A DNA stretch of 64,000 nucleotides from NCBI GenBank assembly GCA_027493405.1, contig JAOSKV010000046.1, positions 69,066 to 133,065 of the forward strand, in the 5' to 3' direction. Each line of letters starts with the position of its first letter. Positions within the stretch are counted from its first letter, which is position 1. The stretch comes from FEB-22 sp003105195 (GTDB taxonomy: Bacteria; Pseudomonadota; Alphaproteobacteria; Rhizobiales; Xanthobacteraceae). The translations under genes and the position numbers were made by a program. The notes below the pieces were generated by a model that did no database searches, was not told the origin of the DNA, and was given only the letters and a program-made list of their open reading frames with translations. Shown here piece by piece: positions 27,905-36,701 of the stretch.

Positions 27905-28933
27905 ATGGCGCGGCGGAAATATGCTTGGGAAAAGCTGTCGGATGAGCAGTTGCTCAAGCGCCGCCTCAGTAGTCTGAGGGTGACGGTCGAAGGCACTTGG
28001 CTCGAGGATTGTCTCAGGACCCTCCATGAAGAGCTCGAAGAGCGGGGCATCCGGCTGCGGCCCCACGCCTGGATATCGAGCGAATGGTTCAGCCCGGCGG
28101 GTACGCCCGGGATCGCCATCCCGTTCTATCTCACCCATCCCCGCCTGATGAAGCTCGAGAAGAAGATGATGCTCGACGTCGAGGGCGGCACCTGGTCCGA
28201 GTGCATGGCCATTCTTCGTCACGAGGCGGGCCATGCCGTGCAGCACGCCTATCAGCTGCAGCGTCGCCGGCGCTGGCAGCAGCTGTTCGGCCCGTCATCG
28301 AAACGCTACCCGCTCTACTACCGCCCCAATCCGGCCAGCCGGCGCTATGTCCAGCATCTTCGGCTCTGGTACGCGCAGAGCCATCCCGACGAGGATTTCG
28401 CCGAAACCTTCGCGGTGTGGCTGCGGCCGCGCTCGAATTGGCGCACGCGCTATGCCGGTTGGCCGGCGCTGAAGAAGCTCGAATATGTCGACGGGCTGAT
28501 GGGCGAGATCGCCGGGAAGCGGCCATTGATCACGACACGGGAGCGTGTCGATCCGTTGCACGAGCTCGGCCAGACTCTGGGCGAGCACTACAAGAAGAAG
28601 CAGGCGTTCTACGCCTTCAAGCCGCCGAAGACCTACGACCGTGACCTCTTCCGGTTGTTTTCCGCCGATCCGCGGCATCGCCGGGCGCAACCGGCTTCGG
28701 TCTTCATCCGGCGCCACCGCGCCCACATCAGGCAGCTGGTGGCGCGATGGACCGGCGAGAACCAGCTCACGCTCGATGCCGTGCTCGACGACATGATCTC
28801 CCGCTGCCGCGAGCACAATCTGCGTGCCGTCGGCCCCGAACGGAAGCTCGTGATCGACTTCACCGTCCTGTTGACCGCCAAGACCATGCACGCGCTGTTC
28901 GGTCCGTCGCGACGCAAATGGATCGCCCTATGA
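27905..28933 (+). CDS. Putative zinc-binding metallopeptidase
   Basis: 342-residue basic protein with an HEAGH zinc-binding motif at residues 106-110 (ILRHEAGHAVQHAY). About 60 residues later SHPDEDFAETFAVWL probably supplies the third, acidic ligand, as in gluzincin-type families. It has no signal peptide, so it acts in the cytosol. It resembles proteins annotated only as putative zinc-binding metallopeptidase. ATG 27905 follows GAGG. Its last codons overlap the start of the ATP-grasp gene (ATGA), implying coupled translation and a joint task. Confidence 0.82.
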   Translation: MARRKYAWEKLSDEQLLKRRLSSLRVTVEGTWLEDCLRTLHEELEERGIRLRPHAWISSEWFSPAGTPGIAIPFYLTHPRLMKLEKKMMLDVEGGTWSECMAILRHEAGHAVQHAYQLQRRRRWQQLFGPSSKRYPLYYRPNPASRRYVQHLRLWYAQSHPDEDFAETFAVWLRPRSNWRTRYAGWPALKKLEYVDGLMGEIAGKRPLITTRERVDPLHELGQTLGEHYKKKQAFYAFKPPKTYDRDLFRLFSADPRHRRAQPASVFIRRHRAHIRQLVARWTGENQLTLDAVLDDMISRCREHNLRAVGPERKLVIDFTVLLTAKTMHALFGPSRRKWIAL

Positions 28934-29964
28934 GACGCCTGCGAGTCCTTGTGCTCATGCGTCCGGACCTGGTGCCCCCGGACTCGACCGACGGATACAC
29001 CGCGCGGCAGATCAATGAATGGAAGACGGAATACGACGTCGTGAGCACCCTGCGCGCGGCGGGCCACGAGGTTCGTCCGCTCGGCGTGCAGGAGGAAATC
29101 AAGCCGATCCGCGACGCGGTCGACGGTTTCGAGCCGCACGTGGTCTTCACCTTGCTGGAGCAGTTTCACTATGAGCCCGCATACGATCAGCACGTCGCCA
29201 GCTATCTCGAGCTGACCAAGACCCCGTACACCGGCTGCAACCCGCGCGGCCTGATCCTGGCGCGCGGCAAGGACCTCTCCAAGACCCTGGTCCACCATCG
29301 CCGGATCGCGGTGCCGGCCTTCGCCGTGTTCCCGATGCGCCGCAAGGTCAAGCGGCCGGCGCGTCTTGCGCTGCCGCTGATCGTCAAGAGCCTGAACGAG
29401 GATGGATCCCGGGGTATCTCGCAAGCATCGGTCGTCGATACCGACGAGAAGCTCGTCGAGCGCGTCGCCTTCATCCACGAGCGCGTCGGCACGGCCGCCA
29501 TCGCCGAGCAATTCATCGAGGGGCGTGAGCTCTATGTCGGCGTGCTCGGCAACAATCGGTTGCGGGTGCTGCCGGTGTGGGAGCTGAAATTCGGCACCAT
29601 GGGCGATCAGGGCGCGCGACTCATCGCCACCGAGAAGGTCAAGCACGATCCCGATTATCAGGAGCGCGTCGGAATCGTGGATGGACCGGCCAAGAACCTC
29701 GCGCCGGAGCTTTACGCCCGCATTCAGCGAACCGCGAAACGCATCTACCGCACGCTGGGGCTGGACGGATACGCGCGCATCGATTTTCGCCTCTCCGAAG
29801 ACGGCACTCCGTATTTCATCGAAGCGAACCCCAATCCGGAAATCGCCAAGAGCCAGGAGTTCGCGACAGCGGCTCGGCACGACGGTCTCGAATACCCGGA
29901 TCTGCTGCAGCGCATTCTGGCCCTCGGAATAAGCCGGGCAAGGGCCGGCGTATCCGTAGGCTGA
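28930..29964 (+). CDS. ATP-grasp ligase (D-Ala-D-Ala ligase-like)
   Basis: 344 residues. N-terminal preATP-grasp domain (VLVLMRPDLVPPD; HVVFTLLEQFHYEP) and ATP-grasp core: PYTGCNPRGLILARGKDLSK, PLIVKSLNEDGSRGIS (phosphate-binding loop), AEQFIEGRELYVGV, then GYARIDFRLSEDGTPYFIEANPNPEIAKSQE, with the metal-binding Asp, Glu and Asn in order. The layout is that of D-Ala-D-Ala ligase, but the local genes are not cell-wall genes. It overlaps the metallopeptidase gene by 4 bases. Likely forms an amide or peptide bond on an unknown acid; the paired peptidase may trim the product or a precursor. Confidence 0.87.
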   Translation: MRRLRVLVLMRPDLVPPDSTDGYTARQINEWKTEYDVVSTLRAAGHEVRPLGVQEEIKPIRDAVDGFEPHVVFTLLEQFHYEPAYDQHVASYLELTKTPYTGCNPRGLILARGKDLSKTLVHHRRIAVPAFAVFPMRRKVKRPARLALPLIVKSLNEDGSRGISQASVVDTDEKLVERVAFIHERVGTAAIAEQFIEGRELYVGVLGNNRLRVLPVWELKFGTMGDQGARLIATEKVKHDPDYQERVGIVDGPAKNLAPELYARIQRTAKRIYRTLGLDGYARIDFRLSEDGTPYFIEANPNPEIAKSQEFATAARHDGLEYPDLLQRILALGISRARAGVSVG

Positions 29965-30018
29965 AAGGCGACGCGAAAAATGGCGTGGCCGTTTGCGCGG
30001 CGCCGCCGCGATCCACCG

Positions 30019-30645
30019 TCAGGTCGCCGGGTCGCCCTGCCGCCGACCTGAGACGTCCCCACACAAGTCTCCGTGCCGGTAACACGAGACCAGATGGTCG
30101 TTGACCATCCCGACCGCCTGCATGAAGGCATAGACGATGGTCGGGCCCACGAATTTGAAGCCGCGGGCGCCGAGCTCCTTGGAGATCGCCTGCGAGACCG
30201 GAGTCGCGGCCGGAACCTGCTTGATGCTGCCGAAGCGGTTCACCTTCGGCCGGCCGTCGACGAAATCCCAGAGCAGCGCCGAGAAGCCCGGACCTTTCTC
30301 CATCACCTCGAGCCAGGCGCGCGCCGAGAGGATCGCGCCCTCGATCTTGAGCCGGTTGCGCACGATGCCCGCGTCCTGCATCAGCCGCGCGACCCGCTTC
30401 GGCGTGTAGCGGGCGATCCGCTCGGGCTCGAAGCCGTCGAAGGCGCGGCGGAAGTTCTCACGCTTGCGCAGGATCGTGATCCAGGAGAGCCCGGCCTGGA
30501 AACCGTCCAGCACCAGCTTCTCGTAGAGCGCCCGGTCGTCGTATTCGGCGACGCCCCATTCCCGGTCGTGATAGGCGACATAGAGCGGGTCCTGTCCTGG
30601 CCAGGGACAGCGAATGAGCCCGTCGGGATGCGCGAGCGTCGCCAT
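30019..30645 (-). CDS. tag: DNA-3-methyladenine glycosylase I
   Basis: Base-excision repair enzyme removing 3-methyladenine. Family signatures: RCPWPGQDPLYVAYHDREWG (zinc-ligand Cys near the N-terminus), LVLDGFQAGLSWITILRKRENFR and GFKFVGPTIVYAFMQAVGMVNDH, with zinc ligands His and Cys near the end. 208 residues, intact. The ATG at 30645 is 4 bases after the ygfZ stop, so the two are co-transcribed. Confidence 0.95.
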   Translation of the reverse strand: MATLAHPDGLIRCPWPGQDPLYVAYHDREWGVAEYDDRALYEKLVLDGFQAGLSWITILRKRENFRRAFDGFEPERIARYTPKRVARLMQDAGIVRNRLKIEGAILSARAWLEVMEKGPGFSALLWDFVDGRPKVNRFGSIKQVPAATPVSQAISKELGARGFKFVGPTIVYAFMQAVGMVNDHLVSCYRHGDLCGDVSGRRQGDPAT

Positions 30646-30649
30646 GCGG

Positions 30650-31528
30650 CTACCCCGCGGCCTCGCCCGGGAAGGCGAAGCGGGCCCAGTCCGGCTTGAC
30701 GGGGCGCAGCGCGATGCCGCCCGCGACCAGCGGCGTGCCCTCGGCCAGCGCCTCGGCGACCCGGTCGAGACGCAACAGCGCGAGCCCGCGCCCCCGCGCG
30801 GAGGAGCCCATGGTTCCCACCGCCCTGTCGCCGGCCGCGACCGGCACGCCGGCCTCGGGCGCGAACTCCTCGTAGGCGACCGGCACCACGCGGGCGCGCG
30901 CCGTCCCGCGATGCTCGACGCGCGAGACCACCTCCTGGCCCACATAGCAGCCCTTGGCGAAGTCGACGCCGTTGAGCTGGTCCATGTCGGCCTCGTGCGG
31001 GAAGGCGTCGTTGTAGGCGAAGTCGAGCCCGCCGCGCGGCACGCCCAGGGCGATTCGGTGCGCCTCGTAGTCCTCGGCGGCGCCGAGCGACGTGCCGAGA
31101 TCGGCCGCCGCCTCGGCGGCCGCCTCCGCGGGCAGGATGCAGCGCGTTCCGAGCGCCGGCAGCCGCGGGTCCGGATAGCACAGGCCGTGCCCGGTCGCGC
31201 CGGCGGGGTTCCAGACCGCCAGCACGGCGAGCGGCAGCTCCTCGACCGTCACCTTGGCGCGCAGCTTGTAGAAGCCGAGCCGCTCGACCAGCGTCGAGGC
31301 CAGCGCGCGCGGGCAGTCGAGGAAGAAGCCGCCGCCGTCCTCGGCGTCCGCCTCGGCGACGATGAAGTCGGCGATGATCTTGCCCTGTGGGGTGAGCAGC
31401 GCCGCATAGCAGGGCTGCCTGGGCGCGACCTTGGCCGTGTCCGCCGTGATGATGCCGTTCAGGAACTTGCGCGCGTCGTCGCCCGCGACCTTGAGGACGC
31501 CGCGATCCGGGAGAAGGGCTGCGGTCAT
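30650..31528 (-). CDS. ygfZ: Folate-binding YgfZ/GcvT-like protein
   Basis: Folate-dependent factor for repair or maturation of iron-sulfur proteins. The YgfZ signature KGCYVGQEVVSRVEHRG is present, and the GcvT-like fold is visible (LKVAGDDARKFLNGIITAD, LLTPQGKIIADF). 292 residues from ATG 31528. It leads a two-gene operon with tag and is divergent from the dihydroorotase gene. Confidence 0.92.
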   Translation of the reverse strand: MTAALLPDRGVLKVAGDDARKFLNGIITADTAKVAPRQPCYAALLTPQGKIIADFIVAEADAEDGGGFFLDCPRALASTLVERLGFYKLRAKVTVEELPLAVLAVWNPAGATGHGLCYPDPRLPALGTRCILPAEAAAEAAADLGTSLGAAEDYEAHRIALGVPRGGLDFAYNDAFPHEADMDQLNGVDFAKGCYVGQEVVSRVEHRGTARARVVPVAYEEFAPEAGVPVAAGDRAVGTMGSSARGRGLALLRLDRVAEALAEGTPLVAGGIALRPVKPDWARFAFPGEAAG

Positions 31529-31614
31529 TGCAAAAGCTCTTGCCACCTGTCGCGGCGAACCGTAAGGCGCTCTCGACCCCGTCACAAGGGCGGAGTGGCC
31601 ACGGGCACATTCGA

Positions 31615-32952
31615 ATGGCGCAAAGCTACGACCTGATCCTCAAGGGCGGCACCCTCGTCAACCAGGACGGCGAGGGCCGGCGCGACCTCGCGATCGCGGG
31701 CGGCCGGATCGCGGCGATCGGCGACCTGCGCGCCGACGCCGGCGCGACCGTCGACTGCACCGGGCTCCACATCCTGCCCGGCGTGATCGACACCCAGGTG
31801 CATTTCCGCGAGCCGGGTTTCGAGCACAAGGAGGATCTCGAATCGGGATCGCGTTCCGCCGTGATGGGCGGCGTGACGGCGGTGTTCGAGATGCCCAACA
31901 CCGATCCGCTCACCACCACGGCCGAGAGGCTGGCCGACAAGGTGCGGCGCGGCCGGCACCGCATGCACTGCGACTTCGCCTTCTTCGTCGGCGGCACCCA
32001 CGACAATGTCGCCGACCTCCCCGAGCTCGAGCGCCTGCCCGGCGCCGCCGGCGTCAAGGTGTTCATGGGCGCCTCCACGGGCACCCTCCTGGTCGAGGAC
32101 GACGCGGGCGTGCGCAACGTGCTCGCCGCCATCCGCCGCCGCGCCTCGTTCCATTGCGAGGACGAGTACCGCCTGCGCGCGCGGCGCGACCTGCGCGTGC
32201 CGGGCGACCCGCGCTCGCATCCGGTCTGGCGCGACGAGGTGGCGGCGCTCACGGCGACGCAGCGCCTGGTGCGGCTCGCGCGCGAGACCGGCGCCCGCGT
32301 GCACGTGCTCCACGTCACGACCGCGCAGGAGATCGAGTTCCTCGCCGCCCATCGCGACGTCGCCTCGGTCGAGGTCACGCCGCACCACCTCACCATGACG
32401 GCGCCGGACTGCTACGAGCGGCTCGGCACGCGCGCGCAGATGAACCCGCCGGTGCGCGGCGCGGAGCATCGCGAGGGTCTCTGGCGCGGCATCGCCCAGG
32501 GCGTGGTCGACGTGCTCGGCTCCGACCACGCGCCGCACACGCTGCACGAGAAGTCGAACCCCTATCCGTCGAGCCCCTCGGGCATGACCGGCGTGCAGAC
32601 CCTGGTGCCGCTGATGCTCGACCACGTGAATGCCGGTCGGCTCACGCTCGCGCGCCTGGTCGATCTCACCAGCGCCGGGCCCGCGCGCCTGTTCGGCATC
32701 GCGGCCAAGGGCCGCATCGCGGTCGGCTACGATGCCGACCTCACCGTGGTCGATCTCAAGCGCCGCGCGACCATCACGGACGCCTGGACCGCCGCCAAGC
32801 CCGGCTGGACGCCCTATGACGGCGTCGCCGTGACGGGCTGGCCGGTCGGCACCTTCGTGCGCGGCCACCGCGTCATGTGGGAGGGCGAGCTGGCGACGCC
32901 CGCGTGCGGCGAGCCCGTGCGCTTCCTCGAGACGCTGCAGCCGGAAGGGTGA
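31615..32952 (+). CDS. pyrC: Dihydroorotase (class I, PyrC/AllB-like)
   Basis: Zinc amidohydrolase of pyrimidine synthesis. Motifs: PGVIDTQVHFREPGFEHKEDL, TAVFEMPNTDP, GVKVFMGASTG, ASFHCEDE, HVLHVTT, EVTPHHL and GSDHAPHT with the catalytic Asp. 445 residues, intact. The first metal motif reads DTQVHFR, so residue 61 is Gln where the His-x-His ligand pair is usual; similar sequences occur in alphaproteobacteria, so this may be a lineage form. Paralogues can be allantoinase or a non-catalytic partner; dihydroorotase remains the best call. Confidence 0.85.
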   Translation: MAQSYDLILKGGTLVNQDGEGRRDLAIAGGRIAAIGDLRADAGATVDCTGLHILPGVIDTQVHFREPGFEHKEDLESGSRSAVMGGVTAVFEMPNTDPLTTTAERLADKVRRGRHRMHCDFAFFVGGTHDNVADLPELERLPGAAGVKVFMGASTGTLLVEDDAGVRNVLAAIRRRASFHCEDEYRLRARRDLRVPGDPRSHPVWRDEVAALTATQRLVRLARETGARVHVLHVTTAQEIEFLAAHRDVASVEVTPHHLTMTAPDCYERLGTRAQMNPPVRGAEHREGLWRGIAQGVVDVLGSDHAPHTLHEKSNPYPSSPSGMTGVQTLVPLMLDHVNAGRLTLARLVDLTSAGPARLFGIAAKGRIAVGYDADLTVVDLKRRATITDAWTAAKPGWTPYDGVAVTGWPVGTFVRGHRVMWEGELATPACGEPVRFLETLQPEG

Positions 32953-33003
32953 GATTGCGCTGCGCGGTCTTCACCTGACGCGCAACGAACTCCGCGCGGC
33001 TCG

Positions 33004-33021
33004 CTCCCCCACAAGGGGGAG
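33004..33021. repeat. Short intergenic palindrome (CTCCCCC/GGGGGAG)
   Basis: 7-bp perfect arms around ACAA between the convergent dihydroorotase and DUF2336 genes; a shorter relative of the unit at 3192-3213. It may help end both transcripts. Confidence 0.5.
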
Positions 33022-33055
33022 GGAACCCAAACGTCGACTTCGAATACTGTCTGGC

Positions 33056-34154
33056 CTAAGCCATGCCTTTCGCGCCGCCGATGCGGACTTGGTAGAAGCG
33101 GACCACGCGCTGCGCGGTGCCGACCTGCAGGCGCTCGAAGCTCTGGCGGATGCGGTCGAGGTCGGCCTGGGAGAGGCCGCGGCCCGAAGCCTGCATCAGC
33201 ACGAAGGACTTCGCGGTCGCCCAGGAGAGCGAGGCCCCCTTGGCGGCGATCAGCACCATGTCGGTCTGGTCGTCGAGCATGGCGCGCTCGATCCCCTCGA
33301 TCGGCAGGCCCGAGAGCGTCGAGAGCGCGACGACCGCCTCCTTGTGGCGGTTCATGCGCGTGAAGGTCAGGATCTGCTCCTCGCCGAGCTCGCCCGAGCG
33401 CTGCAGCGCCTCGATCACGACCTTGGCATCCGCATAGTCGTGGGAGGTGGCCTCCGCCTCGATGCGTCCCGTGATGCCCTGCAGCACGTGCTCGACCTCG
33501 GGCGCGAGATGCGGATGCACGCGGGTGAGCTTCTTGAGCACCGCGTCCGAGGCCTTCATCAGGAGCGCGTGCAGGTGATGGCGGGGAAGGTCGCGGCGCA
33601 GCCCGACATGCTCGGCCAGCACCTCGTCGCCTTCCGAGCGCTGCACCAGGATGCCGAAGCCCGAATCCGAGAAGCGGGCGCCCTCGTTGCGCGCGACCGC
33701 GCGTACGACCTCGGTATCGCCGCGCGTGACCAGCACGTCGGTGACGGCCTCGCTCAGCGTCTCGCGCCGCGAGATCGCCAGCAGGTGCTCCTGGCTCTTG
33801 GCATAGGCGTAGTCGATCAGCTCCCTTGTCCGAGAGTCGGCCCGATTGGCCGAGCACCGGACCGGCGACGTCGATCACGTCGTCGTCGGCGAGCGCGTGG
33901 ATCACCCGGATCGGTGCGTTCGGAATTGGCGCGAGGCGCCGGGCGAGCTGCGCGCGCGCGTTCACCTCGATCTCGCGCGCGAGGCGCTCGATCACGTCGT
34001 CGAACAGGCCGACCTGCTCGTCGCTGTAGTTGTCGGCGCCGAGCACGAACAGGTCGGTGACGCGGCGCAGCGTCGTGAGCCGCTTCTCGCGCGAGCCCGA
34101 CGCGATCGCGTCTTCGAGATCGTGGATCAAGGTGTCTGGGTGATAGCTGATCAT
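33056..34154 (-). CDS. DUF2336 domain protein, one frameshift
   Basis: Helical-repeat-like protein of about 366 residues with no enzyme motif. The N-terminal part (MISYHPDTLIHDLEDAIASGSREKR) and the C-terminal part (DTEVVRAVARNEGARFSDSGF, VIEALQRSGELGEEQILTFTR) are in different frames, with the shift near 33830. DUF2336 proteins are abundant in alphaproteobacteria; their role is unknown, and some lie near chemotaxis or regulatory genes. Start ATG 34154. Confidence 0.83.
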
Positions 34155-34334
34155 GGCGGCCGCCGGAACCCATGGAGCGGGGATTGGTGAAGGAACCTTA
34201 GGCGGCAAAGCCTTGGGAATGCGTGAACGCGGCCCGCCCAGATTGTACGTATTTCTCGGGACGCGCCGTAGCATGCATCAACTATAACGCGAACAGAGAG
34301 GCGTTTCGCGCGCCCGCGAGGGTCGCGGCCCGCT

Positions 34335-34697
34335 TCAGCCGGCGCAGCTGCGCATGGCGCCCGGCGTGCCGCTGACGCTGCGGCACTGGCAGCGCGGCGG
34401 CCGCTCCAGGAACGACACCGTCACGCTGGTGATGCGGTTCTTCTTCACCACGACGTCGCACAGCGCGAGCTTGCCGCCCGCCGACTCGGCTTCCAGCCGG
34501 GCGGTGCCGACCTGCTGGCGCAGCATCGCGACGCCGCTCTTGAGCGGCGCGAGCTTCACCGAGTCGAGATAGAGCGGCGTCGGCGCGAGCGAGGCGACCG
34601 GTACGGTCTTGATCTCGACATAGCCCGCGTCGCGCTCGGGCACGCAGCCGGCGACGAGCAGCAACGCGAGCAGGGTCGCGCCGGGGCGAGGAGGCAT
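34335..34697 (-). CDS. Small putative lipoprotein
   Basis: 120 residues; lipobox LVAGC at residues 14-18 after a hydrophobic stretch (PGATLLALLLVAG), so the mature protein would be anchored by Cys18. Three further cysteines lie near the end (PRCQCRS, RSCAG). No known domain. It follows the coiled-coil gene by 5 bases on the same strand, suggesting co-expression. Confidence 0.7.
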   Translation of the reverse strand: MPPRPGATLLALLLVAGCVPERDAGYVEIKTVPVASLAPTPLYLDSVKLAPLKSGVAMLRQQVGTARLEAESAGGKLALCDVVVKKNRITSVTVSFLERPPRCQCRSVSGTPGAMRSCAG

Positions 34698-34702
34698 GCC
34701 GG

Positions 34703-35347
34703 CTACGCGCCCGGCGGCTTGATGCCGCCGATCAGCGTCTTCAGCCGGTCGGAGGCGCCGCGGATGCTGGAGGAGAGCGCCCGGATGATCTCCAGCGCCT
34801 TGCTGCTCTCGCGCAGCTCGACCAGCTCGTCGATGAAATCCTCGTTCGACTGCAGCGTGCGCAGCAGCTCGACCAACTGCTTGCGCGCCTCGCCCAGCTC
34901 CTCGGTGGCCCGCTCGGTCTCCCGGTCGAGCTCGCGCCAGCGCTCGATCAGGTACTGCCGCTCCTCCGGCTTGAAGCGCTGCTCCTGCTCCAGCCTGCGC
35001 AGCTTCTCGCGCGTGCGGTTCACGGCCTTGGCGCCGAGCTCGGCGACGATGCCGTTGTCGGCCACGCTTGCGAGCAGCGTGCCCACGGCCGCGCGCATCT
35101 CGGCGATCTCATGGCGCGCCTTGTCGACCTCGGTCATGCGGTCGATGGTCTGCGCGCTCTCGTCGATCTTCTTCGAGAGCTCCGTGATGGTCTTCTTGAA
35201 CTCGTCGAGCTGGCGCGAGAACTCGTCGCCCGCCGCCTGGGCGTCGCTCTTGTCCGGCTGCGCGGACGCGGCGCCGAGTCCGAAAGTCAGCAGCAGCACC
35301 GCGGCCAGCGCGAGCGGCCGTGCGCGGAAGCATGAAATTGTCGGCAT
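34703..35347 (-). CDS. Exported coiled-coil protein
   Basis: Signal peptide (RPLALAAVLLLTFGLGAASAQ) and then almost continuous heptad-rich helix from residue 35 to 190 (DEFSRQLDEFKKTITELSKKIDESAQTI; REKLRRLEQEQRFKPEERQYL). No known domain. Probably a periplasmic structural or adaptor protein, paired with the lipoprotein that follows. Confidence 0.7.
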   Translation of the reverse strand: MPTISCFRARPLALAAVLLLTFGLGAASAQPDKSDAQAAGDEFSRQLDEFKKTITELSKKIDESAQTIDRMTEVDKARHEIAEMRAAVGTLLASVADNGIVAELGAKAVNRTREKLRRLEQEQRFKPEERQYLIERWRELDRETERATEELGEARKQLVELLRTLQSNEDFIDELVELRESSKALEIIRALSSSIRGASDRLKTLIGGIKPPGA

Positions 35348-35418
35348 GGCGATCCCCGGCGTTGGGTGGACGCCGTTGACGGTCGTTCACGACTTTGGCG
35401 GAAGCGGGGCGCGCGCGT

Positions 35419-35682
35419 CTACTGGCGCAGCAGGCGCACCGAGAACTCGCCGTTGCGGATGCGCCCCGCGAGCCCTTCCGCGAACACGGCCGTCGCCTCT
35501 TCGCCGTAGGTCGTGACCAGCTCGTTGAAGGCCGCGAACAGGGAGGCCTGCGCCAGGCAGTCCTCGTCGACGCCGTCGAGGCGCGCTTCCGCCCAGGCCT
35601 CGTGCAGATAGCCGAGCGCCAGCTGCTTCTGCTCGTGATCGGAAACCGGTTCCCGGGCGGTCACCGGGCGCGCCATGTTCAT
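35419..35682 (-). CDS. Small conserved-type hypothetical protein
   Basis: 87 residues from ATG 35682 (MNMARPVTAREP). Contains LGYLHEAWAEARLDGVDEDCLAQASLFAAF and ends with RIRNGEFSVRLL. No signal peptide or known domain; such acidic helical proteins are frequent in rhizobial genomes. An upstream ATG would add 16 unlikely residues. Confidence 0.6.
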   Translation of the reverse strand: MNMARPVTAREPVSDHEQKQLALGYLHEAWAEARLDGVDEDCLAQASLFAAFNELVTTYGEEATAVFAEGLAGRIRNGEFSVRLLRQ

Positions 35683-35797
35683 GCCAAGCCCTCGCCGCGG
35701 CGCCCCCGCGCCGCCGTCCTTGCGCCGCACGTTACCACGCCGGACTTGCCCGCCTAGTGTGCAAGTTTAGGAAAGGTTAATGCGGGGCGCGCCGTCG

Positions 35798-36184
35798 CTA
35801 GTTCGCGTAGCGGGCCGTGATGTCGCGGGCGATCTTGGAGCCTTCCTCGAGGTAGCGGCGGATCGCGAGGTCGGCGGCGGGAGTGCAGGTCCGGTAGGTC
35901 TGCTGGAAGCCCCGGTAGCCGCGATTGAAGCTGGCGGTGAGGCGATCGCGGCGCTCGCCCGAGGGTGCCTCGGCGTCGATCAGCGCCTGCATCTCGGTGC
36001 GCCAGAGCTGTCCTTCGCGCGCCCCGCACAGGTCGCGCAGGTAGTGCAGCGCGCCGAGGATCTCCGAAAGCCGCATGATCTCGGCCTCGTAGGGAGCGCG
36101 GCCGCCCTGGGTCGCCTGCGCCTGCGCGCCGGTCGCGGCAGCCAGGAGCCAGATCAGCAGCGCGGCGCGGGCGAAGGCGGTCAT
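35798..36184 (-). CDS. Exported TIGR02301-like protein
   Basis: About 128 residues: signal peptide (FARAALLIWLLAAATGAQAQ), then EAEIMRLSEILGALHYLRDLCG, EGQLWRTEMQALIDAE and FNRGYRGFQQTYRTCTPAA, with a conserved cysteine pair. This matches my recollection of TIGR02301, an uncharacterised exported family of Rhizobiales. Start 36184 or 36196 (MSRPM) cannot be decided. Confidence 0.72.
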   Translation of the reverse strand: MTAFARAALLIWLLAAATGAQAQATQGGRAPYEAEIMRLSEILGALHYLRDLCGAREGQLWRTEMQALIDAEAPSGERRDRLTASFNRGYRGFQQTYRTCTPAADLAIRRYLEEGSKIARDITARYAN

Positions 36185-36222
36185 GGGCCTCGACATGCCC
36201 GCTGACTGCGGCGAAGGCAAGG

Positions 36223-36660
36223 TCACGTCGCGAGCCGGGCGAAGGCGGCGGCCACGATCTCGCCCAGGCCCTCGGTGGTCGCCAGCCCGGCGAGCTCCGC
36301 GGGCGCGACCCAGCGCGCCTCCGCGAGCTCCGCGTTGAGCAACGGCTCGCCGCCGCGCCAGTGCGCCGCGAAGCACAGGATCACGAAATGGCGCTCCACG
36401 CGGCCTTCGGCGTCGCGCATGATCGCCTCGCGGTGCCCGGCGAGCCCCACGGGCACGATCGCGAGCCCGGTCTCCTCCGCCACCTCGCGGATCGCCGCCT
36501 CGGCGAGCGTCTCGCCCGCCTCCACGACGCCGCCCGGCAGGGTGAAGTGGCCGTAGGCCGGCGGCCGCGCCCGGCGTACCACCAGCACCTTGCCGTCGCG
36601 GATGATCGCGGCGCTCACGGCGAGAAACGGACGGTCGGGATAGCGGCGCGGGTCGGACAC
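36223..36660 (-). CDS. Nudix hydrolase
   Basis: 145-residue pyrophosphohydrolase. The Nudix box runs from GGVVEAGET to REVAEETG (residues about 44-66), with all the glutamates needed for magnesium binding. Short single-domain type resembling ADP-ribose or nucleotide-sugar hydrolases; substrate unassigned. Starts at ATG 36660. Confidence 0.88.
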   Translation of the reverse strand: MSDPRRYPDRPFLAVSAAIIRDGKVLVVRRARPPAYGHFTLPGGVVEAGETLAEAAIREVAEETGLAIVPVGLAGHREAIMRDAEGRVERHFVILCFAAHWRGGEPLLNAELAEARWVAPAELAGLATTEGLGEIVAAAFARLAT

Positions 36661-36701
36661 GGCGCCGTCGTATCACCCGGCCGGCAGGCGGGCAAAGCCG
36701 G

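Noticed and set aside
28930..29964. Genuine cell-wall D-Ala-D-Ala ligase (ddl)
   Set aside because: Fold is similar, but no murein gene is near and it is coupled to a metallopeptidase; specificity left open.
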